Assembly (NCBI RefSeq): GCF_001517425.1
Contig: NZ_FBWL01000171.1
Span: forward strand, 1 to 64,000
Origin: Clostridium sp. C105KSO13
Lineage (GTDB): Bacteria > Bacillota > Clostridia > Lachnospirales > Lachnospiraceae
Reading direction: 5' to 3'
Length of the DNA stretch: 64,000 bases
The position numbers and the translations under genes are program-made. Shown one piece after another: positions 34,901-43,139 of this stretch. How positions within the stretch are numbered: the stretch's first letter is position 1; every line of letters starts with the position of its first letter. Under the pieces are notes generated by a model that did not search any database, had not been told where the DNA came from, and saw only the letters and a list, made by a program, of their open reading frames with translations.

Positions 34901-37111
34901 ATGGGGAAAAGTGTGCGTCTTTCACAGTGTATGATTGTGAAAAATGAAGAAAAGAATATAGAAAGGGCACTGACATGGGGCAGAGAGGTCGTTTGTGAAC
35001 AGATTGTGGTGGATACAGGCTCCACGGACAAAACAGTGGAGATAGCCCAGCAGATGGGAGCAAAGATTTTTCATTATAAGTGGGACAATGATTTTGCATC
35101 GGCGAAAAACTATGCCATAGCTCAAGCCTCGGGAAACTGGATCGCCTTTTTGGATGCGGACGAATATTTCACACGGCAGGATGCAGAGAAAATGAAAAGA
35201 TTTCTCGAAAAACTTACTTCACAAAAGATGATTCCTGATATTGTTACATCTCCCATGCTGCAGCTAGATGATGAAGGAAAGATTTTTTCTACAATGATTC
35301 AACAGAGAATTTTTCATAATACTTCTTTAATTCAATATACAAATCGAATTCATGAAGTTTTGTGCCGCAAGGATGGAAAAACACCAACAGGAGTCGTTAC
35401 AGACAACCAGTTTCCCATCTATCATACAGGATATACACATACTGCTTATGAAGAGACAAAGAAAGCTGCCAGGAACAAAGAAATCTTGCTTGGTATAGTA
35501 AAAGAAAATCCGGAGGATTATGATAATCTTTCCTATCTGGGGGATTCTTATTTTGCAGATGGGGAGTGGGATAAAGCCAAGGAATGCTATGAAAAGGTTG
35601 TAGCACATTACTTAGAAGTGCATATGGACTCACGCAGAAACACAGCATTCAGTTCTCTGATGAGAATTATGTTTTTGGAGAATAAGACGGATGCAGAGGA
35701 GAAAATGCGCAGCCTTCACACCTCGTTCCAAAAAACCGGAGCAGAACTTCCAGATATGGAATACTGGATGGGTATGTACATGGTACAAAAGGGCAAGTTT
35801 CAGGATGGAGTGTACTGGCTGGAACTTGCTTTGAAAAAGGCTGAGAAATATCAGGGAACTACCGTTCTGTTCATCACAGGAAATCTAAAGGAGGTTTACA
35901 GAATTCTTGCAGAAGCGTACAAAGAACTGGAAAATCCGGCTCAGTCTGTCCGCTATTGTACAATAACACTTAAAGCCGATAAAAAGCAGGAAAAACCCCT
36001 TGTGCTGCTACTTCAGCTACTGGAAGGAGATAAAGGCACAACTGCCCCTGCTGCCTATCAGTTTTTGACAAAGCTATATGATTTTTCTGATCTGAGGGAG
36101 CGTCTTTTTGTGATAAAGCAGGCTAAGATTGCCCCCTATCCTGAACTTGTGGATGAACTGATCAAATCCATGCCCAAAAAGGAGCGGGAGTGGTTTGAGG
36201 AAAGAGATAAAATCACCTGGCAGCTTCCGTTGGAGGAAATGAAGAAAAAATATCCTCAGGTCCCGATTTCTAACCGTATAGACTATAATTTTCTGACATT
36301 GATGGAGTGTGCAGCTCAATTATCGGAAGAAGAATTGGTGAATCGGATGAGAGGAAGTCTCTCCCTGATGAAGAAGGCTTCTGAAGCAGAGTATCAATTG
36401 CTTCTGACAGGCTTTTCCCTATCTTCAAGCTGGGGGAGATTGTATCCTGATACAGATAAATATGATGCTTTTTTCAGGCGGGCGGAGGCCTTGAAACAGA
36501 ATCGGGAGGAATTTCTATGGCTGTATATGACCCTTAAGGACAACCGCTCCAGACAGGCATTGTATGGTATTCTTGAGAACTGGATTCATCTGGAAAAAAA
36601 GGTGCTGACGGTGGTAAAAGACGGTGGGTTGCCATATTTTGATCTGGATCTTATACCGTCCTGCAGTCAGAGCGTATTTGCAGATATCGGTGCAGGAGAT
36701 GGAAAAGCATTAAATGGCTTTCTGTATTCGTATGGGGAAGAATATCACCGTATATACTGCTTTGAATCCGAGGATAAGTCACTGGAGGCCCTTGAAAAGA
36801 ATATGGGGGACCATGAGAATATTGTACTGCGTCAAATAGACCCAGGTGAGGCAAATGCAGATGAAGAAGTGCAGGAGCGAATAAATCTTATAAAAATATA
36901 TGCACCCGGTTCTGCCCAGGAAGCTCTGAAGAAATGTGAAAGACATATATGCGAGGAACATCCTAAACTGGCAATATGCACAGATTATATGTATGAGGAT
37001 ATTTGGAAAATTCCTCGAATGATAGCAGCAATGGACGATTCCTATAATTTCTACATGAGATATTATGGAGACAATCTAACGCCGTCAAACTTTGTGCTCT
37101 ATGCAGTCTGA
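34901..37111 (+). CDS. Glycosyltransferase family 2 / TPR / FkbM-like methyltransferase fusion, probably flagellin-modifying
   Basis: 736 residues from the ATG 30 bp into the open frame, behind AGAGAGG. It has an N-terminal GT2 domain (about 1-230) with MIVKNEEKNIERAL, VVDTGSTDKT and the metal-binding FLDADEYF motif. A long TPR-like helical region follows (about 205-560). The end (about 580-736) has VFADIGAGDGKALNGF and an acidic FESE, as in FkbM-type SAM methyltransferases. Position directly after flagellin parallels the flagellin glycan loci of Clostridioides, so flagellin O-glycosylation is a likely role. This is inferred from context and domains. Confidence 0.82.
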   Translation: MGKSVRLSQCMIVKNEEKNIERALTWGREVVCEQIVVDTGSTDKTVEIAQQMGAKIFHYKWDNDFASAKNYAIAQASGNWIAFLDADEYFTRQDAEKMKRFLEKLTSQKMIPDIVTSPMLQLDDEGKIFSTMIQQRIFHNTSLIQYTNRIHEVLCRKDGKTPTGVVTDNQFPIYHTGYTHTAYEETKKAARNKEILLGIVKENPEDYDNLSYLGDSYFADGEWDKAKECYEKVVAHYLEVHMDSRRNTAFSSLMRIMFLENKTDAEEKMRSLHTSFQKTGAELPDMEYWMGMYMVQKGKFQDGVYWLELALKKAEKYQGTTVLFITGNLKEVYRILAEAYKELENPAQSVRYCTITLKADKKQEKPLVLLLQLLEGDKGTTAPAAYQFLTKLYDFSDLRERLFVIKQAKIAPYPELVDELIKSMPKKEREWFEERDKITWQLPLEEMKKKYPQVPISNRIDYNFLTLMECAAQLSEEELVNRMRGSLSLMKKASEAEYQLLLTGFSLSSSWGRLYPDTDKYDAFFRRAEALKQNREEFLWLYMTLKDNRSRQALYGILENWIHLEKKVLTVVKDGGLPYFDLDLIPSCSQSVFADIGAGDGKALNGFLYSYGEEYHRIYCFESEDKSLEALEKNMGDHENIVLRQIDPGEANADEEVQERINLIKIYAPGSAQEALKKCERHICEEHPKLAICTDYMYEDIWKIPRMIAAMDDSYNFYMRYYGDNLTPSNFVLYAV

Positions 37112-37223
37112 GTTGGGATTGCAAACAGTAATTAAATGAAAGAAATACATGGAAAACCAACACACCAGAATAGAGAAAGCCGACAGATGCAGCCGCTCCT
37201 CCATCCTCTTTAATTTAAAGTTA

Positions 37224-37252
37224 TTGCGCCGGGACAGCGATAGTGCTATAAT
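37224..37252 (+). promoter_or_regulatory. Promoter for the uracil permease gene
   Basis: TTGCGC (37224-37229), 17-bp spacer, perfect TATAAT (37247-37252), 45 bp upstream of the start. No riboswitch is evident in the short leader. Confidence 0.65.
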
Positions 37253-37297
37253 AGGCAAGATAAAAATTTTTAAGAAACAAGAGAAACGGAGGGTTAT

Positions 37298-38560
37298 ATG
37301 GAGAGTAAGAAAATCATACAGGTGGAGGAGAAAGTACCATTTAAGCTGTTGGTGCCTTTGAGTATCCAGCATATGTTCGCAATGTTCGGAGCATCCGTTC
37401 TGGTTCCTTTTGTATTTGGAATTAATCCGGCAATTGTATTGCTTATGAACGGAATCGGAACTCTATTATTTATTTTCATAACAAAGGGAAAAGCACCGGC
37501 ATACCTTGGCTCCAGTTTTGCATTCCTGGCACCGGCAGGAATTGTTATCAGCAAATGGGGCTATAATTATGCCCTGGGTGGATTTGTAGCTGTTGGGATC
37601 GCCGGGTGTATTGTGGCATTGATTATTTATAAATTCGGTTCGAACTGGATTGATATTGTGCTTCCTCCGGCAGCTATGGGTCCGGTTGTTGCATTGATCG
37701 GATTAGAACTGGCAGGAACAGCTGCGTCAAATGCGGGACTGAAAGATGAAGTGATAGATATGAGAAATGTGATTGTTTTTCTGGTGACTCTTCTGACGGC
37801 AGTTTTGGGATCTGTTTTATTCCGGAAATTTTTATCAGTTATTCCGATTTTGGTTGCGATTATTGCAGGATATGTGGCATCACTCCTCTGCGGTATAGTA
37901 GATTTCAGTGAGGTCAGCAATGCAGCCTGGTTTTCACTGCCTAATTTTGCAGCACCGAAGTTTAAATGGGAAGCAATCATCATTATTCTCCCGGTTATAC
38001 TGGTTGTAACATCGGAGCATATCGGCCATCAGATTGTTACAAGTAAGATTGTCGGAAGAGACTTGATTAAGGACCCCGGTCTTCACCGCTCTTTGCTGGG
38101 TGATTACATATCCACCACCCTTTCCGGTCTTCTCGGTTCTGTTCCAACCACAACGTACGGTGAGAACATCGGTGTTATGGCAATGACTAAAGTGTACAGT
38201 GTCTATGTTATCGGAGGAGCGGCAGTGCTTTCTGTCATCTGTTCCTTTATCGGCAAGATGACTACATTAATCAATACCATTCCGGGACCTGTAATCGGCG
38301 GAATTTCATTTTTGCTGTATGGAATGATAGGGGCCTCCGGTATCCGTATTCTGGTGGATGCACAGGTGGATTACGGAAAATCCAGAAATATGGCTATGAC
38401 ATCAGTGATTTTTGTCACAGGACTTTCCGGGGTTGCTGTGAAATTTGGAAGTATTCAGCTTTCAGGCATGGTTCTCGCCTGTGTAGTGGGGATGCTGATG
38501 GGGCTCATGTTTTTTGTACTGGACAAATTGAAACTGACAAATGACAGGGAAGAAGGATAG
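37298..38560 (+). CDS. uraA: Uracil permease, NCS2 family (UraA/PyrP)
   Basis: 420 residues, about 14 membrane helices in the NAT/NCS2 fold. It begins VPFKLLVPLSIQHMFAMFGASVLVPFVFG and contains LGSSFAFLAPAG and VTSEHIGHQIVTSKIVGRD, with the substrate-contact glutamate/histidine region. The conserved GSVPTTTYGENIGVMAMTKV follows. Closest in pattern to uracil/proton symporters rather than xanthine transporters. The start follows AACGGAGGGTTAT. It is monocistronic, bounded by its own promoter and the terminator at 38608. Confidence 0.93.
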   Translation: MESKKIIQVEEKVPFKLLVPLSIQHMFAMFGASVLVPFVFGINPAIVLLMNGIGTLLFIFITKGKAPAYLGSSFAFLAPAGIVISKWGYNYALGGFVAVGIAGCIVALIIYKFGSNWIDIVLPPAAMGPVVALIGLELAGTAASNAGLKDEVIDMRNVIVFLVTLLTAVLGSVLFRKFLSVIPILVAIIAGYVASLLCGIVDFSEVSNAAWFSLPNFAAPKFKWEAIIIILPVILVVTSEHIGHQIVTSKIVGRDLIKDPGLHRSLLGDYISTTLSGLLGSVPTTTYGENIGVMAMTKVYSVYVIGGAAVLSVICSFIGKMTTLINTIPGPVIGGISFLLYGMIGASGIRILVDAQVDYGKSRNMAMTSVIFVTGLSGVAVKFGSIQLSGMVLACVVGMLMGLMFFVLDKLKLTNDREEG

Positions 38561-38607
38561 TCAGTCGTAACAGTTCAGCCTGCAGCCTGATTCCTAAGTA
38601 AAACAGA

Positions 38608-38650
38608 AATGCCGCAAAACAACTGAACTTCAGAGGTTTTGCGGCATTTG
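38608..38650. terminator. Bidirectional terminator
   Basis: AAATGCCGCAAAAC pairs with GTTTTGCGGCATTT, a 14-bp stem between the permease gene and the convergent ProX-like gene. Confidence 0.8.
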
Positions 38651-38681
38651 TTTACATGATAGTTTCTGCTTATTGAGCGCT

Positions 38682-39221
38682 TTATAAATCGATGATTTTG
38701 TAGGTGTGCTTTGAGTGGGGCAGTAAAACATTGAGTATATGATCTGTTTTTACCTTTATATATCCGGTTGTTGTCCCGTCGCTGCAGCCGTAATATTCAT
38801 TCTGTATAACATCACGGTCGAAAATCACCTGTATTGCTTTTTCCCAGTCAGTCAGTGTACTGAAAACAGTTGCAGCACCGATTTTTGTCCCAAGTATTTC
38901 CTCAAACAGTTCCTGGGGAGCAAATGATACCCGGGAAATATCCAAAGCCTTACAGAAATTTTTAGTGTTAAATGATTTTGCGCCCGCTGTAATAAAAAGG
39001 TAAAACAAAGTCTTCTTTTTATTACATAAAAACAAGGTCTTCACCATCTCCATATTCAGTTTTTCGTTAATCAGAATACAATCTTCCATTGAAATTGCTT
39101 CATCTGTTTCCACCCGCTCAAAAGGTATTTTAAGCTGTCCCAGTGTCCTGTAGACTTCTTTCTGCAAGTCCGTTGTAAACTGCGCCGGCGGTGTGTTAAA
39201 AACATTACTTATATAAAACAT
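38682..39221 (-). CDS. YbaK/ProX-type prolyl-tRNA editing domain protein
   Basis: 179 residues, start after ACAGGAGATTGAT. It matches the free-standing aminoacyl-tRNA deacylase family (YbaK/PrdX/ProXp-ala), which hydrolyses mischarged tRNA-Pro. It contains VYRTLGQLKIPFERVETDEAIS, the lysine in CNKKKTLFYLFI (equivalent to the catalytic lysine) and ILGTKIGAATVFS. In Stickland clostridia, PrdX lies near proline reductase genes. Here the racemase-family gene is 25 kb away. It is preceded on the minus strand by a tiny ORF and argG. Confidence 0.85.
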   Translation of the reverse strand: MFYISNVFNTPPAQFTTDLQKEVYRTLGQLKIPFERVETDEAISMEDCILINEKLNMEMVKTLFLCNKKKTLFYLFITAGAKSFNTKNFCKALDISRVSFAPQELFEEILGTKIGAATVFSTLTDWEKAIQVIFDRDVIQNEYYGCSDGTTTGYIKVKTDHILNVLLPHSKHTYKIIDL

Positions 39222-39282
39222 ATCAATCTCCTGTTCTTCCTATCAGCATGGTTAGTTTGACATTACAAATAGAAGTTTGAAT

Positions 39283-39350
39283 GTTAAGTACAAGTAAATG
39301 TATTACCTTTTATATATTACTAAGCGTAAATACATCAAGGTGTACTTAAC
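39283..39350. repeat. 68-bp inverted repeat
   Basis: GTTAAGTACA (39283-39292) and its complement TGTACTTAAC (39341-39350) enclose a weaker inner pairing of ATGTATTA with TAAATACAT. There is no T-run. The stop codon of the 22-residue ORF (39346-39414) lies in its right arm. It could be a transcript 3' end, an operator or a small mobile remnant. Confidence 0.5.
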
Positions 39351-39414
39351 ACTCAGCATGTGGGGGCGGGTTAACGCCTGATGCAAAACCGGAAAAAATA
39401 GGATGATTTGACAT
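39346..39414 (-). CDS. Tiny ORF, 22 residues, strong ribosome binding site
   Basis: Minus-strand ORF with sequence MSNHPIFSGFASGVNPPP followed by HAEC. It is preceded by AAGAAGGAGGAA at an ideal 8-nt spacing. It lies about 80 bp after the argG stop and 125 bp before the ProX-like gene. It has one C-terminal cysteine and three consecutive prolines. No family is recognised. The ribosome binding site is better than chance, but coding status rests on that alone. Confidence 0.4.
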   Translation of the reverse strand: MSNHPIFSGFASGVNPPPHAEC

Positions 39415-39494
39415 CCCGGGTTCCTCCTTCTTAAAAAGTTGCTGGAAATCAAGTTATTCTAATTTTATCAGAACCAGGAAGGATTATCCAGCAT

Positions 39495-40721
39495 TTATTT
39501 CTGGTTTTTCAGTTCCTGCATTTTCATAGCACGTACTTTAAGCGGCAGTCCGAACAGATTAATGAATCCTTCTGCATCATGATGGTCATACAATTCACCT
39601 GTGGTGAAGCTTGCCAGTGATTCGCTGTATAAAGAGTATGGAGAAGTTGTTCCTGCTTTAATAATATTTCCTTTATATAGCTTGAATTTTACTTCACCGG
39701 TCACATATTGTTGTGTAACGTCCACAAAGGCCTGGATTGCTTCACGCAGTGGTGTAAACCATTTTCCTTCGTAGACAATCTGAGCAAATTTATTGCCCAT
39801 ATCTTTTTTTACTTCATATGTGGCACGGTCCAGTACCAGCTCTTCCAGCTGATCATGTGCCTCCATCAGGATGGTTCCGCCCGGTGTTTCATAGACGCCT
39901 CGTGATTTCATGCCGACAACACGATTCTCTACGATATCCACAATACCAATGCCATGCTTTCCGCCAAGGGCATTCAGCTCTGTGATAATTTCTGGAACTT
40001 TCATTTCTTTTCCGTTTACGCTCTTTGGAACCCCGGCTTCGAATGTCATAGTGACATATTCCCCTTCATCTGGTGCTTTTTCGGGAGAAACACCCAGTAC
40101 CAGCAAATCATCATAGTTTGGCTCATTTGCCGGGTCTTCCAGCTCCAGTCCTTCGTGGCTGATGTGCCATAGGTTGCGGTCACGGCTGTAGCTGTGTTTT
40201 GCGTCGAAGGGAAGATCAATTCCATGTTGGTGGCAGTATTCGATTTCATCCTCACGGGACTGCATAGTCCACACATCGGTCATTCTCCAGGGGGCGATAA
40301 TTTTAATATCCGGTGCCAGTGCTTTGATTCCAAGCTCAAACCGAATCTGATCATTTCCTTTTCCGGTAGCGCCGTGGCAGATAGCGGCAGCACCTTCTTT
40401 TCGTGCAACCTCGACCAGCTTTTTGGCGATAACGGGACGGGCCATAGAAGTTCCGAGTAAGTATTTGTTTTCATAGACAGCACCTGCTTTTACACATGGC
40501 ATAATGTATTCATCGCAGAATTCATCAATTATGTTTTCTATGTATAACTTAGAAGCACCTGATAATTTTGCTCTTTCTTCTAACCCATCAAGTTCTTCCC
40601 CCTGTCCGCAGTCGATACAGCAGCAGATAACCTCATAGTCAAAATTTTCTTTTAACCAGGGGATGATTGCGGTAGTGTCAAGTCCGCCGGAATATGCCAG
40701 TACTACTTTTTCTTTACTCAT
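39495..40721 (-). CDS. argG: Argininosuccinate synthase
   Basis: 408 residues, the normal length. Joins citrulline and aspartate with ATP, the penultimate step of arginine synthesis. The PP-loop [11 protein letters not shown] (9-19) is at the N-terminus, with [10 protein letters not shown] and [12 protein letters not shown] later. Start after TTAGGAGGCAAATGA. argH is not adjacent. An ArgR-like site overlaps its promoter (40800-40828), suggesting co-control with the argC operon. Confidence 0.97.
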   Translation of the reverse strand: MSKEKVVLAYSGGLDTTAIIPWLKENFDYEVICCCIDCGQGEELDGLEERAKLSGASKLYIENIIDEFCDEYIMPCVKAGAVYENKYLLGTSMARPVIAKKLVEVARKEGAAAICHGATGKGNDQIRFELGIKALAPDIKIIAPWRMTDVWTMQSREDEIEYCHQHGIDLPFDAKHSYSRDRNLWHISHEGLELEDPANEPNYDDLLVLGVSPEKAPDEGEYVTMTFEAGVPKSVNGKEMKVPEIITELNALGGKHGIGIVDIVENRVVGMKSRGVYETPGGTILMEAHDQLEELVLDRATYEVKKDMGNKFAQIVYEGKWFTPLREAIQAFVDVTQQYVTGEVKFKLYKGNIIKAGTTSPYSLYSESLASFTTGELYDHHDAEGFINLFGLPLKVRAMKMQELKNQK

Positions 40722-40799
40722 TTCATTTGCCTCCTAAATGTATTCATTCTATATTATTATATTTCACTTTTCCGTGAAGCTCTAAGTAAGCTACAACAC

Positions 40800-40828
40800 A
40801 CTATACACCATATTTCATAATTATGCAA
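40800..40828 (-). promoter_or_regulatory. argG promoter with overlapping ARG box
   Basis: On the minus strand: TTGCAT (40823-40828), 17-bp spacer, TATAGT (40800-40805). TGCATAATTATGAA (40814-40827) matches the ArgR operator pattern and covers the -35 box. A related half-site, TTTTGCATTTA, lies just upstream. Arginine-bound ArgR would block polymerase here. Confidence 0.7.
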
Positions 40829-40900
40829 TAATAAATGCAAAACATTTAGTTTTATACATAAAAATCAAATATATATGCATATAAACAACAAAAATATACA

Positions 40901-41056
40901 ACTTTGACGGAAGGGGAAACAGTTGAAACTGTATTTCCAGCAGCAAGCGGAAACAGTGATATTGAGCTTACCGTTGCTGAATTACAAAAATACTCTCATG
41001 CAAAGAAATGGATTGATGTTTTCCCTAAGACCGGGCATACAGCGGATCATCTATGA
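40901..41056 (+). pseudogene. Possible C-terminal gene remnant, unrecognised
   Basis: A plus-strand frame reads protein-like (ETVETVFPAASGNSDIELTV, then AELQKYSHAKKWIDVF and so on to a stop at 41054-41056). It has no start codon with a ribosome binding site and is only about 50 codons long. The composition looks like the tail of a real protein. Source family unknown. Confidence 0.35.
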
Positions 41057-41485
41057 TAGTGCTTGTTCGCTGTGGACGCCGCAGTTATGCCCTTTTCCGT
41101 GGGATTCATTATGGCCGCTGCAATTGTGGCCCTCCCCATGATGATGCTCACCGTGGCGGCTGCACGCTGCAGCAGAATCGTATTGCAAATTACCCATAAG
41201 AAAATCCTTCACAGCCCGGTCGCTGTCTCCGGAAACGCCGCCGTATAACTTGATGCCTGCCTCGGTTAAAGCACGCTTTGCACCGTCTCCGATTCCGCCG
41301 CATAGCAAGGTGGTAATGCCATTTTCTTTCAGAAAGCCGGCTAACGCTCCATGGCCGCTGCCGTTTGTGTTCAAAGTAGAAGTTAGCTTAACTTTCTTAT
41401 CCGCAACGGTATAGACCTTAAATTGTTTTGTGTGCCCAAAATGCTGAAATACCTTTCCATCCTCATATGTTACTGCAATTTTCAT
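41051..41485 (-). CDS. NifX/NifB-type iron-molybdenum cofactor-binding protein, His-rich tail
   Basis: 144 residues from the ATG after ATGGAGGAAAAA. The frame is open further upstream but there it overlaps the DUF134 gene. The first 105 residues are a PF02579 domain: MKIAVTYEDGKVFQHFGHTKQFKVY and TTLLCGGIGDGAKRALTEAGIKLYGG. The last 35 are histidine/cysteine/glycine-rich (RHGEHHHGEGHNCSGHNESH...CGVHSEQ), probably metal-binding. No nitrogenase genes are present. Such stand-alone proteins with a DUF134 partner are common in anaerobes and may handle Fe-S or other metal clusters. Confidence 0.85.
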   Translation of the reverse strand: MKIAVTYEDGKVFQHFGHTKQFKVYTVADKKVKLTSTLNTNGSGHGALAGFLKENGITTLLCGGIGDGAKRALTEAGIKLYGGVSGDSDRAVKDFLMGNLQYDSAAACSRHGEHHHGEGHNCSGHNESHGKGHNCGVHSEQALS

Positions 41486-41531
41486 TTTTTCCTCCATTTC
41501 TGTAAACAGGTTGATTGCTCCGTTTAGATTG

Positions 41532-41900
41532 TCATTCTCGAACTCTGCGTTCATTTTCACTTTGAAAATTTTGTCCTCTGCAACAACAGCCTTTGCTGCA
41601 GGATGGATGATAATGCTCACAAATACATACATCGCCGCCGGCAATTTCCAGAGGGCGCCCTTCCACGATGCATTGGGCCAATATTTTCCTGGCACTGGCA
41701 TAAATGGCCTGTATAGTAGTGCGGGCGACTTCCATCTGTTTAGCACATTGTTCCTGTGTCAATCCTTCTAAGTCGATCAGGCGAATAACCTCATATTCGT
41801 CGAGGGTCATAGTGATTACTTGACCGCTCCTGCCGCATGGCTTGAAACTGGTACATTGGGGATGTGAGCATACACGCCTACGCTTCTTTGGTCTTGACAT
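41532..41900 (-). CDS. DUF134 (UPF0251) DNA-binding-like protein
   Basis: 122 residues. Begins MSRPKKRRRVCSHPQCTSFKPCGRSG. It has a helix-turn-helix with sigma-factor region 4-like pattern (TMTLDEYEVIRLIDLEGLTQEQCAKQMEVARTTIQAIYASARKIL) and a cysteine-rich C-terminus (CICEHYHPSCSKGCCC) that may bind metal. It is 46 bp upstream of the NifX-like gene on the same strand. A metal-responsive regulator of that gene is a plausible but unproven role. Confidence 0.87.
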   Translation of the reverse strand: MSRPKKRRRVCSHPQCTSFKPCGRSGQVITMTLDEYEVIRLIDLEGLTQEQCAKQMEVARTTIQAIYASARKILAQCIVEGRPLEIAGGDVCICEHYHPSCSKGCCCRGQNFQSENERRVRE

Positions 41901-41978
41901 CTTTTTACCTCACTTCAGTTATCGATATATGTCAATATTATTATACGCTTTTTATGTCATATGTCAATAATAAAGAGA

Positions 41979-42024
41979 CAGAATATTCTGAAAATGGACC
42001 GCAAAAGGGTCTGACCCCTTTTTC
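41979..42024 (+). repeat. Palindromic terminator-like repeat, half copy
   Basis: 46 bp that match 23501-23546 at about 41 positions: CAGAATATTCTGA, a 4-bp variable spacer, then GGACCGCAAAAGGG and TGACCCCTTTTTC. Here the right arm alone forms a perfect AAAAGGG/CCCTTTT stem with a T-run. It stands between divergent genes (DUF134 and ltaE), so it ends no annotated gene. Confidence 0.7.
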
Positions 42025-42081
42025 TTTTCCTCTATTCGTAGTATAATAACCCCACTACTATAACAGATGAGGAGTTTGGGT

Positions 42082-43110
42082 ATGCTTTATTTTAATTGTG
42101 ACTATAATGAGGGGGCTCATCCCCAGGTACTGGACAGGCTCTGTGAGACGAATATGGAGCAGACGTCCGGTTATGGGGAAGATAGTTATTGTGAGCGGGC
42201 ACGAGAGGTTATCCGGGGACTCTGTGGGAATGATAAGCTGGGGGTACACTTTCTGGTCGGAGGAACACAGGCTAATCTGACGGTGATTGCTGCTGCGCTT
42301 AGGTCCCACCAGGGGGTGCTGGCGGCTGAATCAGGACATATTCATGTGCATGAGACAGGAGCGATTGAGGCATGCGGGCATAAAGTGCTGACAGTTCCTT
42401 CGGAGAATGGGAAAATTGCGGCCCGGCAGGTGGAGGAAGTTTACCGCAGTCATGTGGAGGATGAGAGTTTTGAACATACTGTGCAGCCTAAGATGGTATA
42501 CATCTCCAATCCTACAGAGCTGGGAACGATTTACAGCAAAGTTGAACTGGAGGAATTGTCTGCAGTGTGCAAGAGGAATGACCTGTATCTATTTATGGAT
42601 GGGGCCAGGCTTGGATATGGACTGACGGCAGAGGGAAATGATTTGGATTTGAAGACAATATCAAAACTTTGTGATGTGTTTTACATCGGAGGAACAAAAG
42701 TGGGCGCCTTGTTCGGGGAAGCTGTGGTAATCGCAAATCCGGTGCTTCAGAAGGATTTTCGTTATATTATAAAGCAGAAAGGCGGGATGCTGGCAAAAGG
42801 GAGACTGCTTGGGATACAGTTTCTTGCACTGCTGGAGAATGGACTCTATTTTGAACTGGGAAAGCGGGCAAATGGGATGGCAGATAAAATCCGCCTGGCA
42901 TGCAGAAAAGCAGGGTATCTTCTTTTGATTGAAAATACGACAAATCAGATCTTTGTGGTGATGCCCGACAGCAAGCTGGATAAGCTTCGGGAGAAGTATG
43001 CGTTTTCCTATCAGCAGAGAATAGACGAATCCCACAGTGCTGTGCGTTTTTGCACCAGCTGGGCCACAATGGAAGAAAATGTACAGAAGCTTGCAGAAGA
43101 TATATTATAA
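42082..43110 (+). CDS. ltaE: Low-specificity L-threonine aldolase
   Basis: 342 residues, start at the ATG 7 bp after GAGGAG. An earlier ATG overlaps that site. A fold-type I PLP enzyme that cleaves threonine or allo-threonine to glycine and acetaldehyde. Visible: NCDYNEGAHPQVLDRL, the family's GTQANLTVIAAALR, DGARLGYGL (aspartate to the PLP nitrogen) and YIGGTKVGALFGEAVV, with the Schiff-base lysine about residue 203. It lies 30 bp before an alcohol dehydrogenase that could reduce the acetaldehyde, a sensible pairing. Confidence 0.92.
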   Translation: MLYFNCDYNEGAHPQVLDRLCETNMEQTSGYGEDSYCERAREVIRGLCGNDKLGVHFLVGGTQANLTVIAAALRSHQGVLAAESGHIHVHETGAIEACGHKVLTVPSENGKIAARQVEEVYRSHVEDESFEHTVQPKMVYISNPTELGTIYSKVELEELSAVCKRNDLYLFMDGARLGYGLTAEGNDLDLKTISKLCDVFYIGGTKVGALFGEAVVIANPVLQKDFRYIIKQKGGMLAKGRLLGIQFLALLENGLYFELGKRANGMADKIRLACRKAGYLLLIENTTNQIFVVMPDSKLDKLREKYAFSYQQRIDESHSAVRFCTSWATMEENVQKLAEDIL

Positions 43111-43139
43111 TTATTGCAGATAAGGAAGGAGAGATAAGT

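Noticed and set aside
41051-41746. 231-residue ORF covering the NifX-like gene and more
   Set aside because: The upstream part is out-of-frame translation of the DUF134 gene. A strong ribosome binding site places the start at 41485.
41979-42024. Terminator of the DUF134-NifX transcript
   Set aside because: The T-run is on the plus strand, while those genes are transcribed away from it on the minus strand.
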